DNA of 64,000 nt from Enhydrobacter aerosaccus (lineage in GTDB: Bacteria > Pseudomonadota > Alphaproteobacteria > Reyranellales > Reyranellaceae), in NCBI RefSeq assembly GCF_900167455.1, contig NZ_FUWJ01000013.1, forward strand, positions 1-64,000, read 5' to 3'. Under the pieces are notes generated by a model. That model was not told the origin of the DNA and made no database searches. It saw nothing but the letters and a program-made list of their open reading frames with translations. The translations under genes were made by a program, and so were the position numbers. Below are positions 8,135 through 16,532 of the stretch, piece after piece (the stretch's first letter is position 1; each line of letters opens with the position of its first letter).

Positions 8135-8183
8135 GCGAGACGGCTCGGCCATGCTCGCGTCCCGCTGGGCACGGCCAGGCAGT

Positions 8184-8822
8184 TCAGGTCAGTTCCTTAA
8201 GCCCGGTGGGCGTTTCGATCTGCGCGCGATAGCGCAGCATTGGCCCGCGAGTGAGCGCAGGCGGGCGATCGATGTCGAGTTCTCGATAGAGGGCTGATAT
8301 GGCGGCCGGGTCAGGATGCTCGAGCGAGAAGGACCGCAGGCGTGCGCCGAGATCAGCAATTGTCGCCATTGAGCGAGGCTTGCCGCGCCGGTCGATGATA
8401 GAGGGTGCTGCCCCATCCAGAGGAAGAGAGCCGTCTCTGGGAATGGCGAAGTCGAATGTCGAGTTGATCGCTGGAAGGGAGACCTTCTCGCCGAAGATTC
8501 CTTCGCGCCCGGCGATAACCGATTCGATGGCATCGGTTCTCGCGACCCAGCCTCGCAAGCGCCTTCCTTCCTCCCAGTCGTTCCTGACCTTTCCCTGATC
8601 GTCCAGGCCGAACCAGCGCCGTCGACCGGGTCCATCCGCCTCGGGATCGAGAGCCACGATTTCCAGATAGATCGCGCCCCCTAGCTGAAGAAGGTGGTTG
8701 TAGGTGCCCATGTAACCATGGCGCTGCCCAAAGGGGACGTCGAGATCGAGGCAAGTTCGAATGTGCGAGACACCCTCCGCCAAAGTCGGGGCGATGACGG
8801 TGAGGTGGTCCAGTTTCAGCAT
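8184..8822 (-). CDS. VOC-fold (Glyoxalase_3-like) protein
   Basis: 212 residues from the ATG at 8822, which begins LKLDHLTVIAPTLAEGVSHI, the usual first strand-helix of vicinal-oxygen-chelate proteins with His5 as a potential metal ligand. The second half contains IYLEIVALDP and SIIDRRG strands. The family (Glyoxalase_3, PF13468) lacks a characterised substrate. It is convergent with ecm. The start has only a weak ribosome-binding site, and a longer frame exists upstream without similarity to the family. Confidence 0.65.
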   Translation of the reverse strand: MLKLDHLTVIAPTLAEGVSHIRTCLDLDVPFGQRHGYMGTYNHLLQLGGAIYLEIVALDPEADGPGRRRWFGLDDQGKVRNDWEEGRRLRGWVARTDAIESVIAGREGIFGEKVSLPAINSTFDFAIPRDGSLPLDGAAPSIIDRRGKPRSMATIADLGARLRSFSLEHPDPAAISALYRELDIDRPPALTRGPMLRYRAQIETPTGLKELT

Positions 8823-9013
8823 GTCTCGGCGATCGGTTGCGGCCGACGCAAACTGTGGTCCCATCCTCATCGGGGCGCAATGTCGGCCTACTCCCCGAGC
8901 CGCCATCTCGCCTTCGATCCTCTCGGCTGTGCGATCGGAATCACGCCGCGTATGGCACCATGACACTTCACAAAATCGGACTCTGCCTTGGCCTTCGCCG
9001 AGTGCGGGGCAGC

Positions 9014-9895
9014 TCAGCGCCGGTCCCGTTTCGCTTCCTCGACCAGCCAGCGCTTGAAGTGCCGGAGCGCTGGGCTGTGCTCCCGCCCCGCACGGGTGAC
9101 GGCGTAATAGGCGAAGCGGGCCGGCCAGCGCGTCTTCAGAGCCTTCACCAGGCGACCGGAGCGCAGCTCGTCCTGTGCATAGACATCGCGCACCAGTGCC
9201 AGCCCCTGCCCGGCCACGGCGGCCCGCACCACCAGGTGGTCGTCGGAGAAAGACGGTCCCTTGAGGCGCTTGGGGACCGCCACGCCCTGGGCCTCGAACC
9301 AGAGCGGCCAGTCGCCGCGATCGATGTCGTGCAGCAGCGTATAGCGGAGACAATCGGCCGGCGCGGCAAGGGGTGGTCCTGACCGGAGCAGGCGCGGACT
9401 TGCGACCACCACCAGTTCGGGCGCGATCAGCTTCGTCGCGTCAAGGCCGGGATAGTTGCCGAGGCCGTGGCGGATGGCCATGTCGACCGGCTCGCGCGCG
9501 AGATCGACCAGCCGCGGCCCGGTCTCGACGACGACCTCGATGTCGGGGTGGCGCCTGGCGAAGCGGCCGAGCCGCGGCACCAGCCATCCCGACGCAAACG
9601 AGGACATCATGCTGACGACGACGCGGCGCGCGGCGTTCTTGCCCAGACCGCGATCGGCAGCCTCGATGGCGTGGAACGGAGCGTCGAGAGCAGCGAACAG
9701 CGTCTCGCCCTTCGACGCCAATCGGACCCCATCGCGACCGCGCACGAACAGCCGCTGTCCCGCTGCTTCCTCCAGCAAGCGGATGCGCTGGCTGATGGCG
9801 CCCGGCGTCACCGACAGCCGCTCGGCCGCCGCCTTCATGCTGCGCTCACGCGCCACGACCACGAAGGTATGAAGAAGATCGAATCGGATGGCCAC
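9014..9895 (-). CDS. LysR-family transcriptional regulator
   Basis: About 293 residues with a GTG start at 9895. The winged HTH reads FDLLHTFVVVARERSMKAAAERLSVTPGAISQRIRLLEE in successive segments near residues 4-45, followed by the linker helix and a substrate-binding domain ending near HFKRWLVEEA. The shape resembles GcvA-like LysR proteins. An upstream ATG (9937) is possible, but it would put the palindrome at 9905-9919 inside the gene, so GTG is preferred. It is divergent from an MFS transporter, the classical arrangement in which the regulator controls both genes. Effector unknown. Confidence 0.85.
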   Translation of the reverse strand: MAIRFDLLHTFVVVARERSMKAAAERLSVTPGAISQRIRLLEEAAGQRLFVRGRDGVRLASKGETLFAALDAPFHAIEAADRGLGKNAARRVVVSMMSSFASGWLVPRLGRFARRHPDIEVVVETGPRLVDLAREPVDMAIRHGLGNYPGLDATKLIAPELVVVASPRLLRSGPPLAAPADCLRYTLLHDIDRGDWPLWFEAQGVAVPKRLKGPSFSDDHLVVRAAVAGQGLALVRDVYAQDELRSGRLVKALKTRWPARFAYYAVTRAGREHSPALRHFKRWLVEEAKRDRR

Positions 9896-9904
9896 GACCC
9901 AGGG

Positions 9905-9919
9905 TTTAGCACAGCTAAA
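9905..9919. promoter_or_regulatory. LysR-type operator between divergent genes
   Basis: TTTAGC-ACA-GCTAAA is a perfect 6-bp palindrome with a 3-base centre. It contains the T-N11-A pattern of LysR boxes and lies between the regulator start (9895) and the MFS start (9991). Confidence 0.6.
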
Positions 9920-9990
9920 GCGATGGGCTGAAAGCATCGTTTGTCGCCGCGGCCCCGGCGGCCGAGCCTGCGGGCCGCAAAGGGTCTGAC

Positions 9991-11211
9991 ATGTCAGTGA
10001 ATTTCCGCTCCTCCTCCTTGATCGCCTGGTCAGTGGTCGCCTTCGGCTTCCTCGCCCTGGCACTCGCCTTCTCGACGCGTGCCACGCTGGGGCTGGTGAT
10101 GCCCGTCTGGACGCAGGAACTCGGCTGGTCGCGCAGCTTCGTCTCCTCGGCTGCCGCCGTTGCGTTGCTGGTGATGGCCGTGGTTGCCCCCTTCGCGGGA
10201 CGGATGATCGACCGCAAGGGCGTCCGCACGACGCTTGTCGCAGGATTGGCGTTGATCGGCAGCGGCAGCGTGATCGTCGCTGCGACCAGCAGTCGGCTCG
10301 TCTTCCTGTTGGCGTTCAGCGGCGTAGCGGCCGTTGGCTTCGGCATGGTCGCGACCCATGTCGTCTCGACGGCGATTGCGCGGTCGTTCGACCGGCATCG
10401 CGGCCTCGCCACGGGCATCGCCACCGCCGGCGCCACGGGAGGTCAGCTCGTGGTCGTGCCGCTGGTTGCCGCCATCCTGGCAAGCTCGAGCTGGCGCTGG
10501 AGCTTTCTCGCGCTCGGCGCTGCCACCCTCGCCCTGCTGCCGCTCCTGTGGGCAACGCTGCCGAAGCACGTCGTCATCGAGAAGGCGGGACCCGGCACAG
10601 CTCCGCTCTTGACCGATATCCGCTTCGTGCTGAAGAAGCCCGCGTTCCACGTCCTGTTCTGGAGCTTCCTGCTGTGCGGCTACACCACCGCCGGCGTGAT
10701 CGAGACCCACTTCCTGTCCTACGCTGCGTTCTGCGGCTTCGGGCCCCTGCTCGGTGCGACAGCCTATGGGCTGCTGTCGACCGTGAACATGGGTGGCATG
10801 GTTCTGTCCGGCTGGCTGTCGGATCGGGTGAACCGTATCGCTCTGCTGAGCGTGATCTATCTGATGCGCGCGATCGCTTTCGTGATCCTGATGCGCGTGG
10901 GAGTCGACTACGATCGGCTGATCGCCTTCGCCGCCCTGTTCGGCGCTGTCGACTATGCGACGGTCCCAGTGACTGCCAGTCTTGCCGCCAGCCATATCGG
11001 CTTGCGCGTCATGGGCCTGTCGATGGGACTGATCTCGGCAGGCCATGCGATCGGCGCTGCCGCCGGGGCGTTCCTCGGCGGATACCTGTTCGATCTCACG
11101 TTCCGCTACGACTGGGTGTGGCTGGGATCGGCCGCGCTCACAGCGACCGCCGGCCTGATCGTCTTCGTCCTGCGTGATCGTCCGCGCGTCGCAACGGCCG
11201 ACGCGGCGTAG
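9991..11211 (+). CDS. MFS transporter
   Basis: 406 residues with about twelve hydrophobic segments. The loop-2 motif is GRMIDRKGVRTT, and in the second half GWLSDRVNRIALL is the pseudo-repeat. Sequence style (TLGLVMPVWTQELGWSRSFVSSAAA in pieces) is that of the MFS group related to oxalate:formate or monocarboxylate carriers. It is an inner-membrane secondary transporter, probably under control of the divergent LysR gene. Import versus export and the substrate are unknown. Confidence 0.85.
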   Translation: MSVNFRSSSLIAWSVVAFGFLALALAFSTRATLGLVMPVWTQELGWSRSFVSSAAAVALLVMAVVAPFAGRMIDRKGVRTTLVAGLALIGSGSVIVAATSSRLVFLLAFSGVAAVGFGMVATHVVSTAIARSFDRHRGLATGIATAGATGGQLVVVPLVAAILASSSWRWSFLALGAATLALLPLLWATLPKHVVIEKAGPGTAPLLTDIRFVLKKPAFHVLFWSFLLCGYTTAGVIETHFLSYAAFCGFGPLLGATAYGLLSTVNMGGMVLSGWLSDRVNRIALLSVIYLMRAIAFVILMRVGVDYDRLIAFAALFGAVDYATVPVTASLAASHIGLRVMGLSMGLISAGHAIGAAAGAFLGGYLFDLTFRYDWVWLGSAALTATAGLIVFVLRDRPRVATADAA

Positions 11212-11225
11212 AAGGCGCCACCGCG

Positions 11226-11648
11226 TCAGACCTCCGACATCACGAGGTCCGTACCGTAGGAATTGTCGACCGCGCACAGCCAGCTTCCGTCCGCCTGCTT
11301 GCGGAAGACGTAGGTCGCGCGGCGGGTCGCCGAGGCGAGCGCGCCGTCCTTCTGCGTCCAGTCGAGCATGGTCTCGGCCACGACCAGCGCGGTGTCGCCG
11401 CCCTCGATCACGACCAGCTCGCCCTGTGTCACGACAAGGCTGTGGTTGAAATGCTCGGCGATGGCCTCGAAGGCGCGGCGGATCTGCTCCGTGCCCGTGG
11501 CGTTGAGGCCGGGCTTCACCACGAGGGTCGCATCCTCCGTATAGAAGGTCATCACGGCGTCGAAATCCTCGTCGGTGATGGCGCGGTCGGCGGCGGCGAT
11601 CACGTCGTGCAAAGGATGGGGCGACGGATAGGGCGGATGGTCGGGCAT
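11226..11648 (-). CDS. NTF2-like / SnoaL-like (DUF4440-type) protein
   Basis: 140 residues from the ATG at 11648, preceded by GAGGAG at a good distance. The pattern AAADRAITDEDFDAVMTFYT then EDATLVVKPGLNATG, RRAFEAIAEHF and a final strand with GSWLCAVDNSYG is the cone-like NTF2 fold of the DUF4440/SgcJ type. Members include small-molecule isomerases and many proteins of unknown function. An intrinsic terminator lies 38 bases upstream of its start, preceded by a Val-rich mini-ORF; see those entries. Substrate unknown. Confidence 0.75.
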   Translation of the reverse strand: MPDHPPYPSPHPLHDVIAAADRAITDEDFDAVMTFYTEDATLVVKPGLNATGTEQIRRAFEAIAEHFNHSLVVTQGELVVIEGGDTALVVAETMLDWTQKDGALASATRRATYVFRKQADGSWLCAVDNSYGTDLVMSEV

Positions 11649-11686
11649 TGTCTGTCTCCTCTGATCGGACCTCCGAGGGACAGGCA

Positions 11687-11714
11687 TTAAAAAACCCGCC
11701 TCTCGGGGCGGGTT
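11687..11714 (-). terminator. Intrinsic terminator (or attenuator) upstream of the NTF2-like gene
   Basis: Reading leftward, AACCCGCC (11714-11707) pairs with GGCGGGTT (11700-11693) across a 6-base loop and runs into TTTT. It lies 24 bases after the stop of a Val-rich 19-residue ORF and 38 bases before the next ATG. It either simply ends the hotdog-gene transcript or acts as an attenuator. Confidence 0.8.
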
Positions 11715-11738
11715 GCTTCGGGACCGTTCGGACGCGCG

Positions 11739-11798
11739 CTAACCCACCACCGGCTGGATGGCGAGAATAACGACGACGAGAGCGGACACGGTCTGCAT
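11739..11798 (-). CDS. Val/Ile/Leu-rich 19-residue leader-peptide candidate
   Basis: The frame reads MQTVSALVVVILAIQPVVG then TAG: ten of 19 residues are branched-chain, with a Val-Val-Val-Ile-Leu run. It is followed 24 bases later by a GC-rich hairpin with a T tail and then the NTF2-like gene, the geometry of an amino-acid-starvation attenuator. The ribosome-binding site is poor: AGGAGG lies 25 bases upstream. No ilv/leu gene follows, which is the main argument against. It could also be a tiny membrane peptide or chance. Confidence 0.3.
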   Translation of the reverse strand: MQTVSALVVVILAIQPVVG

Positions 11799-11838
11799 GT
11801 CTCTGCTTATGGCGGGCGATGGGCCTCCTGTCCAGACT

Positions 11839-12213
11839 CTATGCCGATGCCGACAGCGTCGCCGTCGCATGCAGGATGGGCTGGATCGGCGCATGGCTGA
11901 ACAGCCAGGTCTCGGCATGGATCGTATCGCGGTCGCGGCGGAGGACGCGCGACAGCGTCACGATGTCGGCCTGCTGCACCGGTCGCAGCACGGTGAGCGC
12001 GAGATGCGTGACCTCGGCATCGGCGCCGGCCGCGGCCCGCAATGACGCATCGAGGGCGGCCAGCAGCGCCGGCATAGTCCAGGCTCGCGGCCGTTCGGGG
12101 AAGCGCAGCCGCACCTCCTGGTCGCCGCACTCCTCCACGACCAGACCGTAACGTTCCTCTGCCACGATTGTCGCATCGAGCCGCGCCTGCAGTTCGTCTT
12201 CGGTCATCCCCAT
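11839..12213 (-). CDS. Hotdog-fold (PaaI/DUF4442-like) thioesterase-like protein
   Basis: 124 residues from the ATG at 12213 (a GTG at 12216 and an ATG at 12207 are alternatives; none has a clear ribosome-binding site). The order is: a strand pair VVEECGDQEVRLRFP, a central helix WTMPALLAALDASLRAAAG, then strands VTHLALTVLRPVQQADIVTLSRVLRRDRDTIHAE (in segments). This matches a hotdog subunit, where the Pro-x-x-x-x-D/Asp turn and the long helix shape the CoA site. No catalytic residue can be named with confidence. It is divergent from a Nudix hydrolase 25 bases away. Confidence 0.55.
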   Translation of the reverse strand: MGMTEDELQARLDATIVAEERYGLVVEECGDQEVRLRFPERPRAWTMPALLAALDASLRAAAGADAEVTHLALTVLRPVQQADIVTLSRVLRRDRDTIHAETWLFSHAPIQPILHATATLSASA

Positions 12214-12238
12214 CACTTTGTGCTAGTCGTCTGCCGCC

Positions 12239-13105
12239 ATGTCCTTTCTCGACCATATCGCCCGCTGCAACAATGTCGATCTGCGCCACTTCGAACCGTG
12301 GTTCGTCGGTACCGAGCGGGCAGGATTCATCCATCGCGATTTTGCATCCGTGCTTGCCGCCAAGCCGGACCTCTTCACCCACCGCAAGCAGGGTTGGTAC
12401 TTCGCCGGCCATCTCGACGCCCCGACCAAGCGCACCGCCGCAATGCGGTCGTTTCTGCTCGAACTGCGCGCACAAGGCCACTTCAAGGGGCTATGGCGGG
12501 AAGAGCCCTACGCCGTGACCTGGGAGTTCTCGCGGCCGCCGCTGATGACCATGGAACGGGCGGCAGTGCCCTGGTTCGGCGTGCGCGCCTACGGTCCGCA
12601 TATGACCGGCTATGTGCGCAAGAAGGACGGCCTGCACATCTGGGTGCCGCGCCGGTCCCGTACCAAACCGACCTTTCCGGGCGAACTGGACAATACCGTT
12701 GCCGGCGGCCAGCCGGCCGGCATCGGACTGCTCGACAATCTGATCAAGGAATGCGGCGAGGAAGCTTCGATCCCGCCCGAGCTCGCGCGCCAGGCCAGGG
12801 CGGTGAGCTACGTTTCCTACTGGAACCAGTCCGGCGCGCAGCTCAAGCCCGACATCATGACCTGCTTCGACCTGGAGCTGCCCGAGGATTTCACGCCGCG
12901 CGCCAATGACGGCGAGGTCGAGTCGTTCGAGCTGTGGCCCGTTCAGCGCGTGTTCGAGACGGTGCGTGACACCAACGCCTTCAAATACAATTGCAATCTG
13001 GTGCTGATCGACTTCTTCGTGCGGCACGGCCTGCTGCGCGCCGACGATCCCGATTTCTTCGCCATCGCGGCAGGACTGCGCCAGACGCAACCCGGCTTCC
13101 CCTAG
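12239..13105 (+). CDS. DUF4743-type Nudix hydrolase
   Basis: 288 residues. The N-terminal DUF4743 region (about 1-115, ending AVPWFGVRAYGPHMTGYV) is joined to a Nudix domain with the box G156-GQPAGIGLLDNLIKE171-CGE174-E175-AS. As in the thiamine-pyrophosphokinase-associated Nudix group (yeast Tnr3 N-terminus, plant NUDT20/24), the box keeps the metal-binding KE..EE core, but Glu at box position 7 is Ile and Arg is Lys. Known relatives hydrolyse oxidised thiamine diphosphate derivatives. That activity is inferred from family only. Confidence 0.82.
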   Translation: MSFLDHIARCNNVDLRHFEPWFVGTERAGFIHRDFASVLAAKPDLFTHRKQGWYFAGHLDAPTKRTAAMRSFLLELRAQGHFKGLWREEPYAVTWEFSRPPLMTMERAAVPWFGVRAYGPHMTGYVRKKDGLHIWVPRRSRTKPTFPGELDNTVAGGQPAGIGLLDNLIKECGEEASIPPELARQARAVSYVSYWNQSGAQLKPDIMTCFDLELPEDFTPRANDGEVESFELWPVQRVFETVRDTNAFKYNCNLVLIDFFVRHGLLRADDPDFFAIAAGLRQTQPGFP

Positions 13106-13165
13106 GGCGGCGCGCGGCAACTTCCGTCCTGATCGGCCGTTGATGCGCCTGAGGAGGTTGTCCTC

Positions 13166-13558
13166 ATGCGCGTCATTTCCCTTGCGGTCGCACTGACATT
13201 GGGAGTCGCCCTCTCGGTCGCCGCCCAGGATATGTCCGCCCCAGGCCATCACGATCCATCGGCGATCGACGGATGGCGCGACCATGGGCATGCGCAAAAT
13301 CATGACTGGTACAAGAACTTGAAGCAGCCCGGCACGGGCTATTCCTGCTGCAATGGCGACACCGTCGATGGCGACTGCCGCCCGACCCGCGCCTACAAGG
13401 ACAGCGACGGCACGTGGCGCGCGCTGGTCGATGGCCATTGGCAGCCCGTGCCGCCCAGCGTCGTACTGAAGACCCTGGCGCCCGACGGCAATTCACATGT
13501 CTGTGCTGGAAAGAGCGGAATGATCTACTGCTTCATCGGCGGTGTACCGAAGAGCTGA
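13166..13558 (+). CDS. Secreted Cys-Cys motif protein, paralogue 1
   Basis: 130 residues with a signal peptide (1-20, ...ALSVAAQ). The mature protein holds HGHAQNHDWY, GYSCCNG, DCRPTRAY, ALVDGHW, VPP, LAPDGNSHVCA and a final YCFIGG-x-PKS. There are five cysteines, two adjacent. GAGGAGG precedes the ATG. The next gene (13677) is a paralogue sharing all these motifs, so the pair arose by tandem duplication. Adjacent cysteines plus His-rich patches suggest metal or disulfide chemistry in the periplasm, but I know no characterised member. Confidence 0.75.
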   Translation: MRVISLAVALTLGVALSVAAQDMSAPGHHDPSAIDGWRDHGHAQNHDWYKNLKQPGTGYSCCNGDTVDGDCRPTRAYKDSDGTWRALVDGHWQPVPPSVVLKTLAPDGNSHVCAGKSGMIYCFIGGVPKS

Positions 13559-13676
13559 CGACATCCACAACATCTTGAGTTAATATTGTCGTAACGGATT
13601 CAGTCGAGCGCAATGGCGCGTCGTTTCGAATACGTGACCGGCTCGACTGGTGTTTGCGGAAAGGGGTTCGGCCCCC

Positions 13677-14057
13677 ATGCCCTTTCGCCGTTGGTCTGTT
13701 GTTGCTCGTCCCATTGTCCTGCTCTGCGCCACCGCATTGGCCCTGCCGGCGCTGGCGCAAGAAGGTTTCCACGGTCAGGGCCACGCCCAGAATCACGATT
13801 GGTATCGCGACCTGAAGCAGCCCGAGACCGGATACTCGTGCTGTAACGGCACAATCGACGGTCGCGAGGGCGATTGCCGGCCGACCCGCGCCTACCTCTC
13901 TGAAGACGGAATGTGGCACGCGCTGGTCGATGGCCACTGGATCACGGTGCCGCCGCGCGCGGTATTGAAGCAGCTGGCTCCCGACGGAAACAGCCATATC
14001 TGTGCTTCGCGCAGCGGCCTCGTCTACTGCTTCCTCGGCGGCTCGCCGAAATCCTGA
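13677..14057 (+). CDS. Secreted Cys-Cys motif protein, paralogue 2
   Basis: 126 residues from the ATG at 13677 (AAGGGG upstream). The signal peptide ends ...PALA before QEG. The same motif order as the preceding gene is kept: HGQGHAQNHDWYRDLKQPET, GYSCCNG, GDCRPTRAY, ALVDGHW, VPP, LAPDGNSHICA and YCFLGG-PKS. The 118-base spacer between the two copies is A/T-richer, so each may have its own promoter. All five cysteines are conserved between the copies, implying they are functional. Unknown function. Confidence 0.75.
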   Translation: MPFRRWSVVARPIVLLCATALALPALAQEGFHGQGHAQNHDWYRDLKQPETGYSCCNGTIDGREGDCRPTRAYLSEDGMWHALVDGHWITVPPRAVLKQLAPDGNSHICASRSGLVYCFLGGSPKS

Positions 14058-14085
14058 GGCGAGCTCGCCGGCCGACGCCACTCAG

Positions 14086-15057
14086 CTAGGCTGGCGGCGG
14101 TATGTGCGCATCCTGGATGACCTTGCGCCACTTCGCCGACTCGTCGGCCAAGGTTTGCGCGTAGAAATCGGGCGTGCCGCCGATCAGCGTGAAGCCGAAC
14201 TCTGCAAGCCTGTCTCGAAAGCCGCCGTCATGGAGCACATCATTGATGGCAGCATTGAGCCTGGCCACGATCTCGGGTGATACGCCGGCCGGCGCCATGA
14301 CACCGAAAGGCACTGCGCCCTCCATGCCGGCAAGTCCCACCTCTCCCACCGTCGGTACGTCCGGCAACAAGGCAGAACGCTGCGGCATGGCGACGACGAG
14401 ACCGCGGACCTTGCCCGCTCTCACAGCGGTTGCCGTCGGCATCAGAAGATCGGAGAGGAGCGGCACGTGTCCACCCACTACATCGCGCAAAGCCTCGGAG
14501 CTGCCCTTGTAGCTCACGTGGTCGAGGTTGAGCCCGGTGCGCGTCTTCAGATACTCCGCCCAGAGATGCTGGATACTGCCCGCCCCGGCGGTGGCAAAGG
14601 GAATGGAGGGTCCACCGGCCTTGGCGGTCGCCAGCAGTTCCTGCATCGATTTGAAGGGCGCGTCGTTGCTGGCTGCCAGCAGGATCGGCATGTCGAAAAA
14701 GCGTGCGACCGGCGCCAGATCCTTGAAGGTGTTATAGGGCAAGGCGATGCCGAACGCGGCATTCACGGCCAGGGCGCCGGGAGCCAGCAGCAGCGTGTAT
14801 CCATCGGGCTTGGCCTTGGCCACCGTCTCGGTCCCGATGATCGTACTGCCGCCCGCCTTGTTCTCGACCACGATCGATTGCCCCAGGATCTTCTCCAGGC
14901 GTTCGCCAAGGGCGCGCGCCCCCGTATCTGTCGCGCCCCCGGGCGCATAGGGCACGACCAGGCGGATCGGGCGGTCCGGATAGCCGGCTGCCAGACCGAT
15001 GCGCGGAACGATCGATGTGGTGGCAACTCCGACCAACAAAGAGCGACGCTTTATCAC
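14086..15057 (-). CDS. Bug/TctC-family periplasmic solute-binding protein
   Basis: 323 residues with a Tat-like N-terminus (MIKRRSLLVG...) and cleavable signal. PIRLVVPYAPGGATD (about 30-44), VVENKAGG and the KPDGYTLLL segment are the family’s ligand-loop signatures. These proteins bind carboxylates or amino acids with high affinity; many are orphans without TctAB membrane partners, as here. It is divergent from the TPR protein. A second Bug protein is at 51152. Ligand unknown. Confidence 0.9.
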   Translation of the reverse strand: MIKRRSLLVGVATTSIVPRIGLAAGYPDRPIRLVVPYAPGGATDTGARALGERLEKILGQSIVVENKAGGSTIIGTETVAKAKPDGYTLLLAPGALAVNAAFGIALPYNTFKDLAPVARFFDMPILLAASNDAPFKSMQELLATAKAGGPSIPFATAGAGSIQHLWAEYLKTRTGLNLDHVSYKGSSEALRDVVGGHVPLLSDLLMPTATAVRAGKVRGLVVAMPQRSALLPDVPTVGEVGLAGMEGAVPFGVMAPAGVSPEIVARLNAAINDVLHDGGFRDRLAEFGFTLIGGTPDFYAQTLADESAKWRKVIQDAHIPPPA

Positions 15058-15080
15058 TGCTCGGTCCTCGCGCTTGCTAG

Positions 15081-15111
15081 CTTTTGCTCTCGACCGTCAG
15101 GCATGCAAAAG
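15081..15111. promoter_or_regulatory. Inverted repeat in the Bug/TPR divergent gap
   Basis: CTTTTGC (15081-15087) and GCAAAAG (15105-15111) form a 7-bp inverted repeat in the 77-base gap between divergent starts. It is a possible operator serving both genes. Confidence 0.3.
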
Positions 15112-15134
15112 TCGGGCTAACGAGAGGAAGAATC

Positions 15135-16532
15135 TTGCTTCGGGACGGTCAGGGGTTGGAGGTCGGCGCGGCCGACGCGGATGCCATCGAGGCGCTGGAT
15201 TTCCTGCGCGAGGAATGGCTGGTCTTCGGCAAGCGCTTTCAGCCTTTCATGGAGGCCGCCGACCGCGAGGAGCGCTGTGCGCTGCTGCCGGCACTGGCTG
15301 CCAACCTGGTCCTGTCGATGAATTCCATCGAAGGCCGCGCGCTCGGCGCCGGCTATCTCGAGCGCGCAAAGGCGCTGGAGCAGAACGCCAACCCGCGTGA
15401 ACGGGCCTGGATTGCCGCAACCGAGGCCTGGCTTGCCGGCGATGGCGACAGGAGCCTCGCCCTGCACGAGAAGATCGTCGCCGGGTGGCCACGCGACCTG
15501 CTGGCCGGCAAGCTGGGCCAGCTCCATGCCTTCAACCAGGGCGATGCCAAGGCCCTGATGCGCATCGGCGAACAACTGCTCGCCGCCAACCGTGACAACC
15601 ATTTCGTCTGGGGCATGTGTGCCTTCGGCCTGGAGGAATGCAACCGACTCGACGAGGCCGAGGCGCATGCCCGCACTGCGATCGAGATGGAGCGCAAGGA
15701 CCCGTGGGCCCACCATGCGCTGGCCCATTGCCTGGAAGCGCGCGGCCGTATGGTCGAAGGCGTGGCTTTCCTGGAGGGCGTGGCGGATACGTGGGAGGAC
15801 TGCAATTCCTTCATGTACACCCACAACTGGTGGCATCTGGCGCTGTTCCTGATCGATCTCGATCGCACCGACGAGGCTCTGGCGCTGTTCGACAATCGCG
15901 TTTGGGGCGTGTGGAAGGAATTCTCCGAGGACCAGATCAATGCCATCTCGCTGCTGGCCCGTCTCGAGCTGCGCGGCGTGGATGTCGGATCCCGATGGAC
16001 GGACGTCGCCTCCTATCTCAAGGACCGCCTGCACGATCATTTCGTGGCCTTCCTCGACCTGCAGTATCTGTATGCGCTGGCACGAGCGGAGCAGCACGGC
16101 GCCGTGACGGAGATGCTGGCGAGCCTCGAGGACCGCGCCGAGCGAGCCAAGCCGTTCGAGCGCGAAGCGTGGGCCGACGCCGCCGTACCGGCGGCGCATG
16201 GTCTCGCTGCCTATGCGAAAGGCGACTACGGCGAAGCCGCGCAGCTGCTCGGCCGGGCCGTGCCTCATCTTGCGACGATCGGCGGCAGCATCGCCCAACG
16301 GTCCCTGTTCGGCGCGTTCCATCTCGATGCCTTGATGCGGGCAGGCTGGAACGATGCCGCCGTAAAGATCCTGCAGATCGACGAGCGCGAGCGGCCGACC
16401 GTGCCCGCGACCAAGCGCGCGTTGGCCGAGCTGTACCGTAAACTCGGTCGGACCGAGCTGGCGATGGCTGCCGACTACCAGGCCGGCCAGTTGGCGCGGC
16501 AGTATCGAAGCGTAAAGGGGAATGCTGCGTGA
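15135..16532 (+). CDS. TPR protein of the TTC38 type
   Basis: 465 residues from a TTG at 15135, chosen because GAGGAAG ends 4 bases upstream; a TTG at 15084 lacks a site. The chain is all helical with degenerate tetratricopeptide repeats: for example DNHFVWGMCAFGLEECNRLDEAEAHA, then DPWAHHALAHCLEARGRMVEG (in segments) and a conserved THNWWHLALFLIDL. This order is that of the TTC38 family found in bacteria and animals. It is cytosolic and probably a scaffold. The stop overlaps the GTG start of the first amidase (GTGA), so it is coupled to two amidases and a HAD phosphatase. Confidence 0.75.
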   Translation: MLRDGQGLEVGAADADAIEALDFLREEWLVFGKRFQPFMEAADREERCALLPALAANLVLSMNSIEGRALGAGYLERAKALEQNANPRERAWIAATEAWLAGDGDRSLALHEKIVAGWPRDLLAGKLGQLHAFNQGDAKALMRIGEQLLAANRDNHFVWGMCAFGLEECNRLDEAEAHARTAIEMERKDPWAHHALAHCLEARGRMVEGVAFLEGVADTWEDCNSFMYTHNWWHLALFLIDLDRTDEALALFDNRVWGVWKEFSEDQINAISLLARLELRGVDVGSRWTDVASYLKDRLHDHFVAFLDLQYLYALARAEQHGAVTEMLASLEDRAERAKPFEREAWADAAVPAAHGLAAYAKGDYGEAAQLLGRAVPHLATIGGSIAQRSLFGAFHLDALMRAGWNDAAVKILQIDERERPTVPATKRALAELYRKLGRTELAMAADYQAGQLARQYRSVKGNAA

